From SZUA-545 sp050297855 (GTDB taxonomy: Bacteria; Campylobacterota; Campylobacteria; Campylobacterales; SZUA-545): 64,000 nucleotides of DNA. The notes below the pieces were generated by a model. That model was not told the DNA's origin. It ran no database searches and saw only the letters and a program-made list of their open reading frames with translations. The first letter of the stretch is position 1; the number at the start of each line of letters is the position of its first letter. The position numbers were made by a program, and so were the translations under genes. The stretch spans positions 62,001 through 126,000 of the forward strand of contig JBNKTC010000006.1 of the NCBI GenBank assembly GCA_050297855.1, read 5' to 3'. Positions 40,901-48,826 of the stretch are shown here, in pieces.

Positions 40901-42864
40901 ACAATAACAACCGGGTCGTCAGCGTCATCGACGAGATGGGGCAGGAGAGCAAAAACCGTTACGACGCCAATGGGAACCGGATCGAGACGGTCATGGCCAA
41001 CGGGAAAAAAGTACGCTACACCTATAACAAAAACAACCAGCTGATCACCATTGAAGAGCCGGGCAAGCAGACGACCCGCTTTAACTACGACGCACGCAGA
41101 TCCCTGGCAAAAGTAGTGTTCCCGGGCGGAGGGTACATCGCCTTCCGTTACGACAGGACTGGAAGGCTGATCAGCAAGACCGACGGCAAAGAGACGATAA
41201 GCCACACCCTTGATGCCAGCGGCAACAAGGTACTGACGACCTTCGAGGGCAACCTGAGTATTGCCCGCACGTACGATGCGGCCAACCGTATGACCTCCCG
41301 TACCGATCCTTTCGGCAACCGTATCGGATATGAATACGATCTTGCAGGCAACCTGCTGAGCCTTACCTACAGCGACGGCAAACGGGTGCATTATCGTTAC
41401 GATGCGTTGGGCCGTCTCGTGGAAGTGACAGACTTTAACGGCCTGAAGACCCGCTACACCTACCGTGCCGACGGCAAACTGGCTACGGTCGCCACGCCGG
41501 ACGGTGCCGTGGTACGGTACGGCTACGACAAAGACGGAAGGCTGCTCAGCCGCGAAGATCACCGGGGCAAAGAGCTGATCAGCTCCTACCGCTTTGAGCT
41601 CAATGCTGCCGGAGAGCGGATCGGCGAGTCACGCAAGGAGCCGATGACACGCCTCTTTGCCGAATCGAGCGAACGCTTTAGCTACGGGCCGGACAACCGG
41701 ATGAACGGTTCGGACCGCTGGAAACTGACCTATGATGAGGGGGGCAACCTCCTGGAAAAACGTTCGGCCGGTGCGACCGTGCGGCTGACGTACGACGGGT
41801 TTGGTCGTCTTACGGCCAAAAACGGCAGCCGTTACGCATACGACGGGGAGAACCTTCGTATGCGTGTGACGGAAAACGGCCGGACGCTGCGTCTGGTCTA
41901 CGACACCCACGGCGGTTTTGACAAGCTTCTGGAGATCCAGGATGAGAAGGGGGAGATCCTGCGCCGGTTCGTCCACGGCCTTGGGCTGGTCAGCGTCGAG
42001 GACAGCAACAATACCTACATCTACCACTACAACACCAAAGGGAGCACCATCGCCCTGACCGACCTGAAGGGGACGATCGTCTCAGCCTACAGCTACGATA
42101 TCTACGGCGAGGTGATGAGCCGCAAGGGGGATATGCATACGCGCTTTACCTATAACGGCCAGTACGGTGTTATGGACGACGGCGACGGCCTTTTCTTTAT
42201 GCGGACGCGGGAGTATGACGCGACATTGATGCGTTTTATCCAAAAAGACAAAATCCTGCTGGGTACGGTCATCAACTCCCAGTCCCTTAACCGCTACGCC
42301 TACGTAGAGGGCGACCCGATCCGCGGGATCGACCCGATGGGGGCGTGGTTCCTGGGGGATGACGTGCTCGTCTCGGGCCTGGGTGCCCTGATCGAGGTGG
42401 CCAAGCAGGTCGTCAGTGACTTTGTCGAAGGGGAGGTGAGCAGCGTCGAGACCTATGTGGCCGCCGCGGTCAAAGGGGCGACCAAGGCCCAGGTGCTTCT
42501 CTACACCGCCAACGCCTCCCTGGCCGAAGCGAGCGGGACCTTCGCAGGCGATATCGCCAAGCAGGGGATGGAGGTCGCTTCGGGCAAACGGGAGGACGTG
42601 GACTACAAAGGGGCGCTTAAAAAAGCGGCCAAGAGTGCGCTTTCCGCCGGGCTGTTCGATTCGGGTGCGACCAAGGCGGCAACCGGCTTTGACGAGGCGT
42701 TCGCCCAGGTCAAGTCCCATGCGGTGTCCAATATCAAGAACATCGCGCCGAAGGTCACGGAACTGCTGGTCCCGGAGAAGGTATCCCAAAAAGCGGAGAC
42801 AAGCCTGGGAGCACAGGATTCCAATATGCAGAACAGCAACGTAAAGCTGTATCAATTCAAGTAG
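37969..42864 (+). CDS. Giant Sec-exported RHS/YD-repeat protein
   Basis: A 1631-residue exported protein. Signal peptide MRHFLLLALLTATLVA; an N-terminal domain at about 20-235; a fibronectin-III-like domain at about 244-327 (RGYRVYRSTDEGETKALIAD); a DUF6531-like entry segment (DPVSLATGGFYLSSEDIRLP, near 376); then more than thirty YD repeats such as YDAFGNLLSKSDPNG, to the RHS core (FFMRTREYDATLMRFIQKDK, NRYAYVEGDPIRGIDPMG, near 1454). The final 177 residues start with a hydrophobic alanine/glycine-rich stretch like the pretoxin linker of polymorphic toxins, but no toxin motif is visible. RHS repeats form a hollow beta cocoon. The ATG at 37969 has GAAGGA. Confidence 0.92.
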   Translation: MRHFLLLALLTATLVAENFSRNVLILEEEPGLFAKGSVPHLSGYRYHTYEPFKLQEDVITFNDTFILYQSAAGLLSREQKKLTVDWIREGGKLIIMNKHTPKTDNRFNWLPYGYQFTTNSSLAKGEGAAKLAKIAEYNYLTKTLDIDTINDTTNAFSDANVILAHDQYWNSAVVATNVNGITGPVVAYSKYGRGMILFCGVGLQDIHDSGALKSLYRTLLELPWDPDPLPYTNASSVDIPPPLVKISGMSSGKVDLAWKTPAWLKGIRGYRVYRSTDEGETKALIADVKGSNIYRDNNATDGVTYQYYVTSYDDMRDSPFSKAVVATPPGEVVSDEILMLVTPDGNVTSPTTGITTTDNFDHITGDAMATSQKVAGDPVSLATGGFYLSSEDIRLPGSVLPLRFARSYNSIFKESSESFRMGNGWRHNYMISIFPNPNGSMTVKWGDGHSDVYLKADDDGKTISYKPASNRVYAALSKTRGEGYALVQAKGLTYSFDEEGKLSAIATQNGRKLRFDYEGDRLVRVTDPLSGRYLAMEYDNENLSKVCAMERLCSEYLFDEKNNLIRVTESDGHIITYAYDEKYQMTASHEGNGQVLFENRYKNGQVVFQKDGMGNETRFEYLKDGLTRLTDREGRVFEYVHDSLGRLTRESDPLGNMLTYEYNPKGEVVKRTAKDGSFKRYEYDEQGNRILEKDELGNVKSMEYDDHGHLVGILDENGHESRMEYDAAGNRIRVTDSEGNSIAYVYDANGNLLRVRYANGGEATYRYDQKGYLAEVTDAEGYARGFRYNELGQKVAEIDELGNETLFEYDAKGRVSKITDANGYFVTYRYDAFGNLLSKSDPNGLVTEYRYDENYRLIQKSDSIGRTTHYSYSKEGNLLATTDGLGHTTRYEYDTLNRKVAIIAADGNRSEMRYDLKDKMIAFTDPLRNKIVMKYDRRGLLLESVSPAKNSSSTDYTANALADTIRDPLGRKKRFVYDNNNRVVSVIDEMGQESKNRYDANGNRIETVMANGKKVRYTYNKNNQLITIEEPGKQTTRFNYDARRSLAKVVFPGGGYIAFRYDRTGRLISKTDGKETISHTLDASGNKVLTTFEGNLSIARTYDAANRMTSRTDPFGNRIGYEYDLAGNLLSLTYSDGKRVHYRYDALGRLVEVTDFNGLKTRYTYRADGKLATVATPDGAVVRYGYDKDGRLLSREDHRGKELISSYRFELNAAGERIGESRKEPMTRLFAESSERFSYGPDNRMNGSDRWKLTYDEGGNLLEKRSAGATVRLTYDGFGRLTAKNGSRYAYDGENLRMRVTENGRTLRLVYDTHGGFDKLLEIQDEKGEILRRFVHGLGLVSVEDSNNTYIYHYNTKGSTIALTDLKGTIVSAYSYDIYGEVMSRKGDMHTRFTYNGQYGVMDDGDGLFFMRTREYDATLMRFIQKDKILLGTVINSQSLNRYAYVEGDPIRGIDPMGAWFLGDDVLVSGLGALIEVAKQVVSDFVEGEVSSVETYVAAAVKGATKAQVLLYTANASLAEASGTFAGDIAKQGMEVASGKREDVDYKGALKKAAKSALSAGLFDSGATKAATGFDEAFAQVKSHAVSNIKNIAPKVTELLVPEKVSQKAETSLGAQDSNMQNSNVKLYQFK

Positions 42865-42878
42865 AGCCGGAGAAGAGC

Positions 42879-44252
42879 ATGAGACTCATAATTATCTGTA
42901 TTTTAATCGCCGTATCGCTGTGGGGAAGGGAGGTCGTCTTTAAAGACGGCAGCCGTTATACGGGGGAGATGCGCTATGGAAAGATGTTTGGCCAGGGGGT
43001 GCTGAAGTATCCCGACGGGAGCGTCTACCGCGGCAACTTTAAAAACGGTAAACCCCACGGGCACGGAGAGTTCCGCTTTGCCAACGGTGATCGTTACGAA
43101 GGGGACTTCGTAGGCGGACGTTTTGAAGGTAAAGGGGTCTTGGAAAAGGCACGGAAATACCGTTTCGAGGGGAGCTTTGTCGCCGGAAAGAAGACCGGGA
43201 TCGGCAAGATGAAGTTCGTCGACGGCAAGCTCTATGAGGGTGAGTTCAAAGAGAACCGAATCGAAGGGGTCGGCATCATGATCTATGCCGACGGATCCCG
43301 CTATACCGGACCTTTCAAGAAGGGGTTCCGAGACGGATACGGTTCGCTCGAACTGGCGACGGGTGCACGTTATATCGGAATGTTTAAGCATGATCGCTTC
43401 AGCGGCAACGGGATGATCCAGTACGCCAACGGCGACCTGTACGAAGGGAGTTTCAAAGCGGGGAAACGCCACGGCAAGGGGAAACTTACCTACTCCTACG
43501 GGGATATCTACGAAGGAGAGTTTAAAAACGATGCCTTCGAAGGGAAGGGTCTCTTCTCCTATATTATCGGCGACCGCTACGAGGGGAGCTTCAAAGAGGG
43601 AAAAAAATCGGGAAGCGGGACCTTTACCTTCGCCGACGGCTCAGTCTATAACGGGAGCTTTGCCAACGACCGTTTCCATGGACAAGGACGGCTGGAGTAC
43701 AGTAACGGCAACGTCTACGAAGGGGGCTTTGCCGATGGTCTGCGCGAGGGTGAAGGGATCTACCTCTTTGCCGACGGTACGATGTACGAGGGGAGCTTCA
43801 AAGCGGGCCTGTATGAGGGTAAAGGACTCTTTACCTACGCCAACGGCGACACCTACACGGGAACCTTTATCCAAGGGGAGAAGAGCGGCAAAGGGGAGTA
43901 TCGCTACCACACCGACGACCTCTATGCCGGTAAACTAAAAGCCGACGGCTTCGGTCCCGAAGGGGTCTTGAACCTGCATACCGGGGATGTCTACGAGGGG
44001 GGCTTCGCAGACTCCAAAAAAGAGGGCAAAGGGACCTACCTCTACGCCAACGGCGACAGCTACGAAGGGGAGTATAAAGAAGGCTATAAAAACGGCCTGG
44101 GGATCTATAAGAGTGCGGAAGGAGCGGTGTACGAAGGGGCCTTTGCCGACGGCAAAAAAAACGGCAAAGGAAAATTTGTCGACCGCGACGGCCAGGTCCT
44201 GGAAGGGATCTTCAGCGGTGACAAGTACCGCTACAAGAAAGGGTGGTTCTAG
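42879..44252 (+). CDS. Exported MORN-repeat protein
   Basis: A 457-residue protein with a signal peptide (MRLIIICILIAVSLWG) and about 19 consecutive 23-residue MORN repeats covering almost the whole mature chain, for example YEGEFKNDAFEGKGLFSY and YEGSFKAGKRHGKGKLTY. The C-terminus is short (YRYKKGWF). MORN arrays form a long twisted beta-hairpin sheet used for scaffolding. Export of a MORN array is unusual and suggests a periplasmic or surface scaffold for the RHS protein encoded 14 bp upstream. At the DNA level the repeats are an imperfect 69-bp tandem series. The stop shares a CTAG with the convergent lipoprotein gene. Confidence 0.92.
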   Translation: MRLIIICILIAVSLWGREVVFKDGSRYTGEMRYGKMFGQGVLKYPDGSVYRGNFKNGKPHGHGEFRFANGDRYEGDFVGGRFEGKGVLEKARKYRFEGSFVAGKKTGIGKMKFVDGKLYEGEFKENRIEGVGIMIYADGSRYTGPFKKGFRDGYGSLELATGARYIGMFKHDRFSGNGMIQYANGDLYEGSFKAGKRHGKGKLTYSYGDIYEGEFKNDAFEGKGLFSYIIGDRYEGSFKEGKKSGSGTFTFADGSVYNGSFANDRFHGQGRLEYSNGNVYEGGFADGLREGEGIYLFADGTMYEGSFKAGLYEGKGLFTYANGDTYTGTFIQGEKSGKGEYRYHTDDLYAGKLKADGFGPEGVLNLHTGDVYEGGFADSKKEGKGTYLYANGDSYEGEYKEGYKNGLGIYKSAEGAVYEGAFADGKKNGKGKFVDRDGQVLEGIFSGDKYRYKKGWF

Positions 44253-44785
44253 TCATTTCCTTTTGCCAGGAGGATCTCAAGCGAGCGGCTAAGGACATCC
44301 TGGGAACTCTGTTCCTGGAAGCGGTCCCACACACTTCGGTCACGGCGGAAATTTGTGGTCAATGCCGTCTTAAGGGCCTGTTCGAAAGTCCCCTTCTCCA
44401 GGCGTACGCTGATCTGCATCGCCTGGGAATCGACGATGGCGATATCTGACTGACGGACCGCATCAAAGAGGGGCGAGAGATCCATATTGACATATTCGCC
44501 CAGGCGCGAGATCGTCTTCTCGTTCGTTACCCCGATACTTTTAAGATAGGTGCTTAAAAACTGCGCCACTTCCGTTTGTACCTGTGACTTGAGGGCATAT
44601 TTGGCATTGCCGAAGGCGAGGTCGCGCTGCTGGCGCATCGTCGACTGTTTCGGGATCGTCGCCGATGCCCGGAGGAAATCGTAGTCCGGGGCCTCAACGG
44701 CTACTTCCGGCCCTTTGCTTCCGCCGCAGCCTGTGAAAAAAAGGAATATGAGAAATAGATAGATAACTTTTTTTGATATTTTCAT
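44249..44785 (-). CDS. LPP20-like lipoprotein
   Basis: A 178-residue lipoprotein: signal peptide MKISKKVIYLFLIFLF, lipobox FFTGC with the lipidated cysteine near residue 20, then a helical domain of the LPP20 family (FGNAKYALKSQVQTEVAQFL, YVNMDLSPLFDAVRQSDIAI). LPP20 is an outer-membrane or surface antigen in Helicobacter; function otherwise unknown. The start lies 65 bp from the start of the divergent GAF/HD-GYP gene, so the two share a promoter region. The stop overlaps the MORN gene stop. Confidence 0.82.
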   Translation of the reverse strand: MKISKKVIYLFLIFLFFTGCGGSKGPEVAVEAPDYDFLRASATIPKQSTMRQQRDLAFGNAKYALKSQVQTEVAQFLSTYLKSIGVTNEKTISRLGEYVNMDLSPLFDAVRQSDIAIVDSQAMQISVRLEKGTFEQALKTALTTNFRRDRSVWDRFQEQSSQDVLSRSLEILLAKGND

Positions 44786-44849
44786 GGCGAAGTCACTTAA
44801 TTCTTATTTTTTTGCGATATATTACCATATTTTGTTAAGTAGGATTACG

Positions 44850-46007
44850 ATGTTGCACGATTACGATAATGAGTATGACGTTTTGGGTGGAAATGTCAAA
44901 GATCGCCTGACTCCCGAGGCGATGCTGGAGCTCATCTTTGAATATGTCGCCAAGATCTCGCAGGAGAAGAACCTGGACAACCTCCTGATGATGATGGCCG
45001 ACCTGGGCCGCGAGCTGGTCACCTCCGACCGCTGCACCCTCTGGCTTGTAGATGAAAAAAACGGGGAGCTCTGGACTAAGGTCGCCCACGGCATCCCCGA
45101 GATCCGTATCCCCAGTGATACCGGGGTCGTCGGCCATGCCATCCGCGGCGGCGAACCGGTGATCATCAACGATGCGTACAGCGACGAGCGCTTTAACACC
45201 GATGTGGATAAACAGACGGGCTACCGCACGCGCAATATTATCGCGTTGCCGATCAGAAACGCCGAAGACCAGATCATCGGGGCCTACCAGGCGATCAACA
45301 AGATGACCAAGGAGGCCGCTTTTGACGACAGCGACCTAAAACACCTTGTGTTGGCGGCCACCTATTCGGGCAATGCCCTGGAGGCTGCGCTGCTCAACCG
45401 CGAGATCGAAGAGACCCAGAAAGAGATCATCTTTACGATGGCGGAGGTGGGGGAGAGCCGCTCCAAGGAGACGGGAAACCATGTCAAACGGGTAGCCGAG
45501 TACTCCAAGATCCTCGCCCAGGGAATGGGGATGAGCGAAGAGGAGGCCGAGCTTCTGAAGATGGCCTCGCCCATGCACGATATCGGGAAGGTGGGGATCC
45601 CCGATGCGGTCCTCAAAAAGCCCGGCAAACTGACAGACGAAGAGTTCGATATCATGAAAAGCCACGCAGCCATGGGCTACGATATGCTCAAAAACTCCTC
45701 GCGCCGGATCCTAAAAGCCGCAGCGACCGTGGCCCACGAACACCACGAGAAGTGGAACGGGCGCGGCTACCCCAGAGGGTTGAGCGGCGAGGAGATACAT
45801 ATCTACGGACGGATCACGGCCATTGCCGACGTCTTCGATGCCTTGGGAAGCGACCGGGTATATAAAGAAGCGTGGGAGCTGGAGAAGATCCTGAACCTGT
45901 TTAAAGAGGAGAGGGGTGAACACTTCGACCCCAGGCTGGTGGATGTCTTTTTTGAGAAGCTTCCCGATATCCTGGAGATCCGGGAGCGGTTTAAGGATGA
46001 GTTCTAA
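44850..46007 (+). CDS. GAF/HD-GYP cyclic di-GMP phosphodiesterase
   Basis: Degrades cyclic di-GMP. The 385-residue soluble protein has a GAF domain at about 30-195 (VTSDRCTLWLVDEKNGELWT, RTRNIIALPIRNAEDQIIGA) and an HD-GYP domain at about 200-380 with all metal-binding elements: GNHVKRVAEYS, MHDIGKVGIPDAVL, HAAMGYDML, EHHEKWNGRGYPRGLSG and IADVFDAL. The ATG at 44850 has AGGA behind it; the upstream ATG at 44784 would add 22 unusual hydrophobic residues. It counterbalances the diguanylate cyclase at 18601. Confidence 0.94.
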   Translation: MLHDYDNEYDVLGGNVKDRLTPEAMLELIFEYVAKISQEKNLDNLLMMMADLGRELVTSDRCTLWLVDEKNGELWTKVAHGIPEIRIPSDTGVVGHAIRGGEPVIINDAYSDERFNTDVDKQTGYRTRNIIALPIRNAEDQIIGAYQAINKMTKEAAFDDSDLKHLVLAATYSGNALEAALLNREIEETQKEIIFTMAEVGESRSKETGNHVKRVAEYSKILAQGMGMSEEEAELLKMASPMHDIGKVGIPDAVLKKPGKLTDEEFDIMKSHAAMGYDMLKNSSRRILKAAATVAHEHHEKWNGRGYPRGLSGEEIHIYGRITAIADVFDALGSDRVYKEAWELEKILNLFKEERGEHFDPRLVDVFFEKLPDILEIRERFKDEF

Positions 46008-46019
46008 GGGGTTCCCGGA

Positions 46020-46682
46020 TCAGACGGGCAGGTTGAACTTCTGGACGTCCAGCTCCCCCTCTTTGTAGCTCAGGTAATAGAGCAGGTCTTTTTTGACCTC
46101 TTCGCCCGCAAGGTAGCGGAGTGCCAGGTTGGCCTGGAAGGATGCGATCTGCATGACGATCGGCGCGGCGATCCCGCCCGGTTTGCGGTCAGTGATCTTA
46201 AAGACGTCGAAACTGGCCTTGTCAAAGAAACAGACCTGACCGTTAAACTCCTCCACCGAGCCGTAGACCCACGGCGTCGCCGTCGCTTTGGCGTAGTCGT
46301 TGATCCGTTTACGCACGGGGAGGTTGTCCGTTGCATCGATGATCAGGTCGACACTCACCTTCTCTTTGGAAAACGCTTCAAAATCCATCACCTTCGGGAT
46401 CGCCGTCACATAGGGGCAGCGGTCCTCCAGCAGTTTTGCCACGACCTCCGCCTTGGGTCTGTCGATATCGTCGGTGCGGAAGGCGATCTGGCGGTGGATG
46501 TTATGCAGGCTTACCGTATCGAAATCGACGAGGTAGAAGGTGCCGATCCCGCTGGAGCCCAGCGGGATGGAGACCGAGCTTCCCAGACCGCCACAGCCGA
46601 TGATGGTCACCTTTTTATCCCGCAGGCTGTTCTGGGTCTCTTCACCCCAGAGCTGGACCTGTCGTAGAAAATAGTCACTCAT
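46020..46682 (-). CDS. ThiF/MoeB-type E1-like adenylyltransferase
   Basis: A 220-residue E1-like enzyme that adenylates the C-terminus of a ubiquitin-like sulfur carrier in thiamine or molybdopterin synthesis. ATP-site motifs are visible: VTIIGCGGLGSSVSIPLGSS, YLVDFDTVSLHNIHRQIAF with its Arg, and DLIIDATDNLPVRKRINDYA. The zinc-binding CxxC pairs found in many ThiF/MoeB proteins are missing, so it belongs to the zinc-free subgroup. It overlaps the nitrilase-like gene by 4 bp. The substrate carrier is not encoded nearby. Confidence 0.88.
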   Translation of the reverse strand: MSDYFLRQVQLWGEETQNSLRDKKVTIIGCGGLGSSVSIPLGSSGIGTFYLVDFDTVSLHNIHRQIAFRTDDIDRPKAEVVAKLLEDRCPYVTAIPKVMDFEAFSKEKVSVDLIIDATDNLPVRKRINDYAKATATPWVYGSVEEFNGQVCFFDKASFDVFKITDRKPGGIAAPIVMQIASFQANLALRYLAGEEVKKDLLYYLSYKEGELDVQKFNLPV

Positions 46683-47488
46683 AGCATCCCCCTTTTGTGC
46701 AGTGCATTGTAAAAGCCCCAGTTCTTACGGGCATCGCTTACCGTCTCTTTGTCGATCGTGGCGATCATCATCTCCTCTTTGTTCCCGGCACTCAGTTCGA
46801 TCTCCCCGGCAGGGTTGGCAAGAAAACTGTCGCCGTAGAAGAGCCACTGGATCTTCTTGTCGTGGTAGCTTCCCACACGGTTGACCCGAAGGACGTAGAC
46901 GGAGTTTAAAAAGGCGCGGGTCTTGAGGATATCGCGCCACCGCGGTTTGGAGTCGAAGGTCGAGGCGGTCGGCACGATGACGACATCGACCTTCTTTTTA
47001 TGCACCTCATGCCAGAGGTGGTCGAAATGGACCTCGAAGCCGTACATGACGGCGCACTTCACCTTCCCGACGTTAAAGACCATCGGCCCGGTCAGCTCTT
47101 TGACCTCGTTGTCGAAAAACTTCTCTTCGTTCCAGTGTTTGTAGTTGATCAGCAGCTGCTGTTCGTAGGTCTGGGTGGAGGTGGCGGAGAACTTGATGAT
47201 CACCTTTTTAGGCGACTCTTTTTCGACGATGATCGTGGACGCGATGATCGTGATATTGTAGTTGGTCGCCATCTTCTTCAACGTCTCTTTCTGGTGGGCC
47301 GACTGCTCTTTGATGAGCGCGATGGGCGTATTCTCGAGCTCTTTGAAAAAGAGGTTGATCACGTATTCGCCCAGGACCAGGAGCTGGCAGTTTTTGGACT
47401 TGGCGATGGTAAGGTAGTAGTCCAGCTTCGCTTTGTCAAAAGAGAGGGAAGCCAGCTGAAGGGTGGCGATGTTAAGCGTCTGGGGCAT
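46679..47488 (-). CDS. Nitrilase-superfamily protein lacking the catalytic cysteine
   Basis: A 269-residue carbon-nitrogen hydrolase homologue. Two triad residues are retained: Glu in LLVLGEYVINLFF and Lys in INYKHWNEEKFF. At the position of the family's nucleophile motif (usually CYExEFPE or CYDxRFPE) the sequence is VMYGFEVHFDHLW, so the cysteine is replaced by Met. Other family regions are intact (VPTASTFDSKPRW, VNRVGSY, FYGDSFLANPAGE). It is probably not an amidase, or uses a different mechanism. It overlaps xseB by 17 bp and ThiF by 4 bp in one operon. Confidence 0.85.
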   Translation of the reverse strand: MPQTLNIATLQLASLSFDKAKLDYYLTIAKSKNCQLLVLGEYVINLFFKELENTPIALIKEQSAHQKETLKKMATNYNITIIASTIIVEKESPKKVIIKFSATSTQTYEQQLLINYKHWNEEKFFDNEVKELTGPMVFNVGKVKCAVMYGFEVHFDHLWHEVHKKKVDVVIVPTASTFDSKPRWRDILKTRAFLNSVYVLRVNRVGSYHDKKIQWLFYGDSFLANPAGEIELSAGNKEEMMIATIDKETVSDARKNWGFYNALHKRGML

Positions 47489-47705
47489 CGTTCAGGCTGT
47501 TTTCGATCGTCTCGAATTCCAGTTTGGCGTCTTCGAGCATTTTGGCCGCGAGGGTGAGCTCTTCCATGCCGGCTTTATAGAGCTTGATCCCTTCATCAAG
47601 GGGCAGTTCGTTGTTGCTCAGCTTCTCCAGGATCGTCTTGGTCTTCTCCAGTTTCTCCTCGAAACTGTCGGCGGCCTCCAGGATGATGTTTTTCTCCTCT
47701 GCCAT
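47472..47705 (-). CDS. xseB: Exodeoxyribonuclease VII small subunit
   Basis: A 77-residue helical protein that joins XseA to form the single-strand exonuclease VII. Family landmarks are SFEEKLEKTKTILEKLSNNE and LPLDEGIKLYKAGMEELTLA, the usual pattern with the LPLDEGIKLYK signature. AAGGAGAAGCC precedes the ATG. The large-subunit gene is not in the window. Confidence 0.9.
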   Translation of the reverse strand: MAEEKNIILEAADSFEEKLEKTKTILEKLSNNELPLDEGIKLYKAGMEELTLAAKMLEDAKLEFETIENSLNDAPDA

Positions 47706-47715
47706 GGCTTCTCCT

Positions 47716-48816
47716 TTATTTTAAGACCGCGATGATGTGGTCTTTGAACTTGTCCAGCTCCACCAAAAAGGCGTCATGCCCGTAGTCGCTGTCGATGTTG
47801 ATATAAGTGCACTGATCCCCTTTGCCGATCCCCGTCATCTTGTCGGCGATATGCTTCATCTCCTCTGGGAAAAAGAGCATATCCTTCTCGAACGAGATCA
47901 GGTGCAGATCTGCCGTGATCTTTGCCAGGGCATCCTCGATGGAGTCGTAGCCTCTGGAGATATCATATATGTTTATCGCTTTGGCGATGTATAAAAAGCT
48001 CAGAGGATCGAACCACTTGGGGAAGTTGTCACCGTTGTAATCAAGGTAGCGCTCCACCTCGAATCGTCCGAAGAGCTCGAAAAGCCCGTCGTGGGAGACG
48101 TAGTCGCGCCCGAACTTCCGGTTCATGGAGTAGGGGGAGAGGAAGCTGATATGGCCGCCCATACGCCCGATGGAAGCCCCTTTGAGCCCTTTTTGCTTGA
48201 TATCCTCCAGGTCATATTCGCCGTTTTGGAAATCGGGGTCGTTCTTGATCGCCTCCATCGCCACCTTGTTAAAGGAGATGACCCAGGGGCTCGAAGCGTG
48301 GGTCGTCGCCAGGGCGACGATCGTATCGGCAAATCCCGGGAAGTCGATGGCGAAGTGCAGCGCCTGCATCCCGCCCATGGAGCCGCCGATGACCGCCTTG
48401 ACATGGTGGATACCCAGGCGGTCGAAGAGGATACGCTGGGCTTTGACCATGTCCTTGACAGTGATCACCGGGAACTTGAACCGGTACGGCCGCGCGACGG
48501 GGTACATGAGCGATGTCGGTCCCGTAGAACCGAAGCAGCTGCCGATGACGTTGGTGCAGATGACAAAAAAGCGGTCGGTATCGATCGCTTTTCCGGGGCC
48601 GATCATGCCGTCCCACCAGCCTGCTTTCCGGTCACCTTCGTAGCGTCCCGCCGCGTGGTGGGAGCCCGTCAGCGCGTGGCAGACGACCACGACGTTGGAT
48701 TTGTCTTCGTTAAGGGTGCCGTACGTCTCGTAGGTGATCTCATACGGTTCGAGAATCCGCCCGCTCTCAAGGTAGAGGGCGTTGGTGAACTTCTCTTTTT
48801 TTGTCTGTATTTCCAA
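47716..48816 (-). CDS. metX: Homoserine O-acetyltransferase
   Basis: Catalyses the first committed step of methionine synthesis, acylating homoserine. The 366-residue alpha/beta-hydrolase shows the nucleophile in IGGSMGGMQALHF, the entry motif VVVCHALTGSHHAAG, a GPTSLMYPVARPYRF segment and the late Asp/His of DSDYGHDAFL. Length and order are those of MetX. It sits in the leftward operon 10 bp from guaB. No riboswitch is seen; it is internal to the operon. Confidence 0.93.
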   Translation of the reverse strand: MEIQTKKEKFTNALYLESGRILEPYEITYETYGTLNEDKSNVVVVCHALTGSHHAAGRYEGDRKAGWWDGMIGPGKAIDTDRFFVICTNVIGSCFGSTGPTSLMYPVARPYRFKFPVITVKDMVKAQRILFDRLGIHHVKAVIGGSMGGMQALHFAIDFPGFADTIVALATTHASSPWVISFNKVAMEAIKNDPDFQNGEYDLEDIKQKGLKGASIGRMGGHISFLSPYSMNRKFGRDYVSHDGLFELFGRFEVERYLDYNGDNFPKWFDPLSFLYIAKAINIYDISRGYDSIEDALAKITADLHLISFEKDMLFFPEEMKHIADKMTGIGKGDQCTYINIDSDYGHDAFLVELDKFKDHIIAVLK

Positions 48817-48826
48817 TCAGGTTACT

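Noticed and set aside
39060..42330. DNA tandem repeat or recombination hotspot in the RHS region
   Set aside because: The YD repeats are clear at protein level but the DNA units vary in length and sequence, so they do not form a simple satellite.
37969..42864. RHS protein as a type VI secretion effector
   Set aside because: It has a Sec signal peptide, no PAAR domain, no VgrG, Hcp or adaptor gene nearby, and no immunity gene; a Sec-exported envelope protein fits better.
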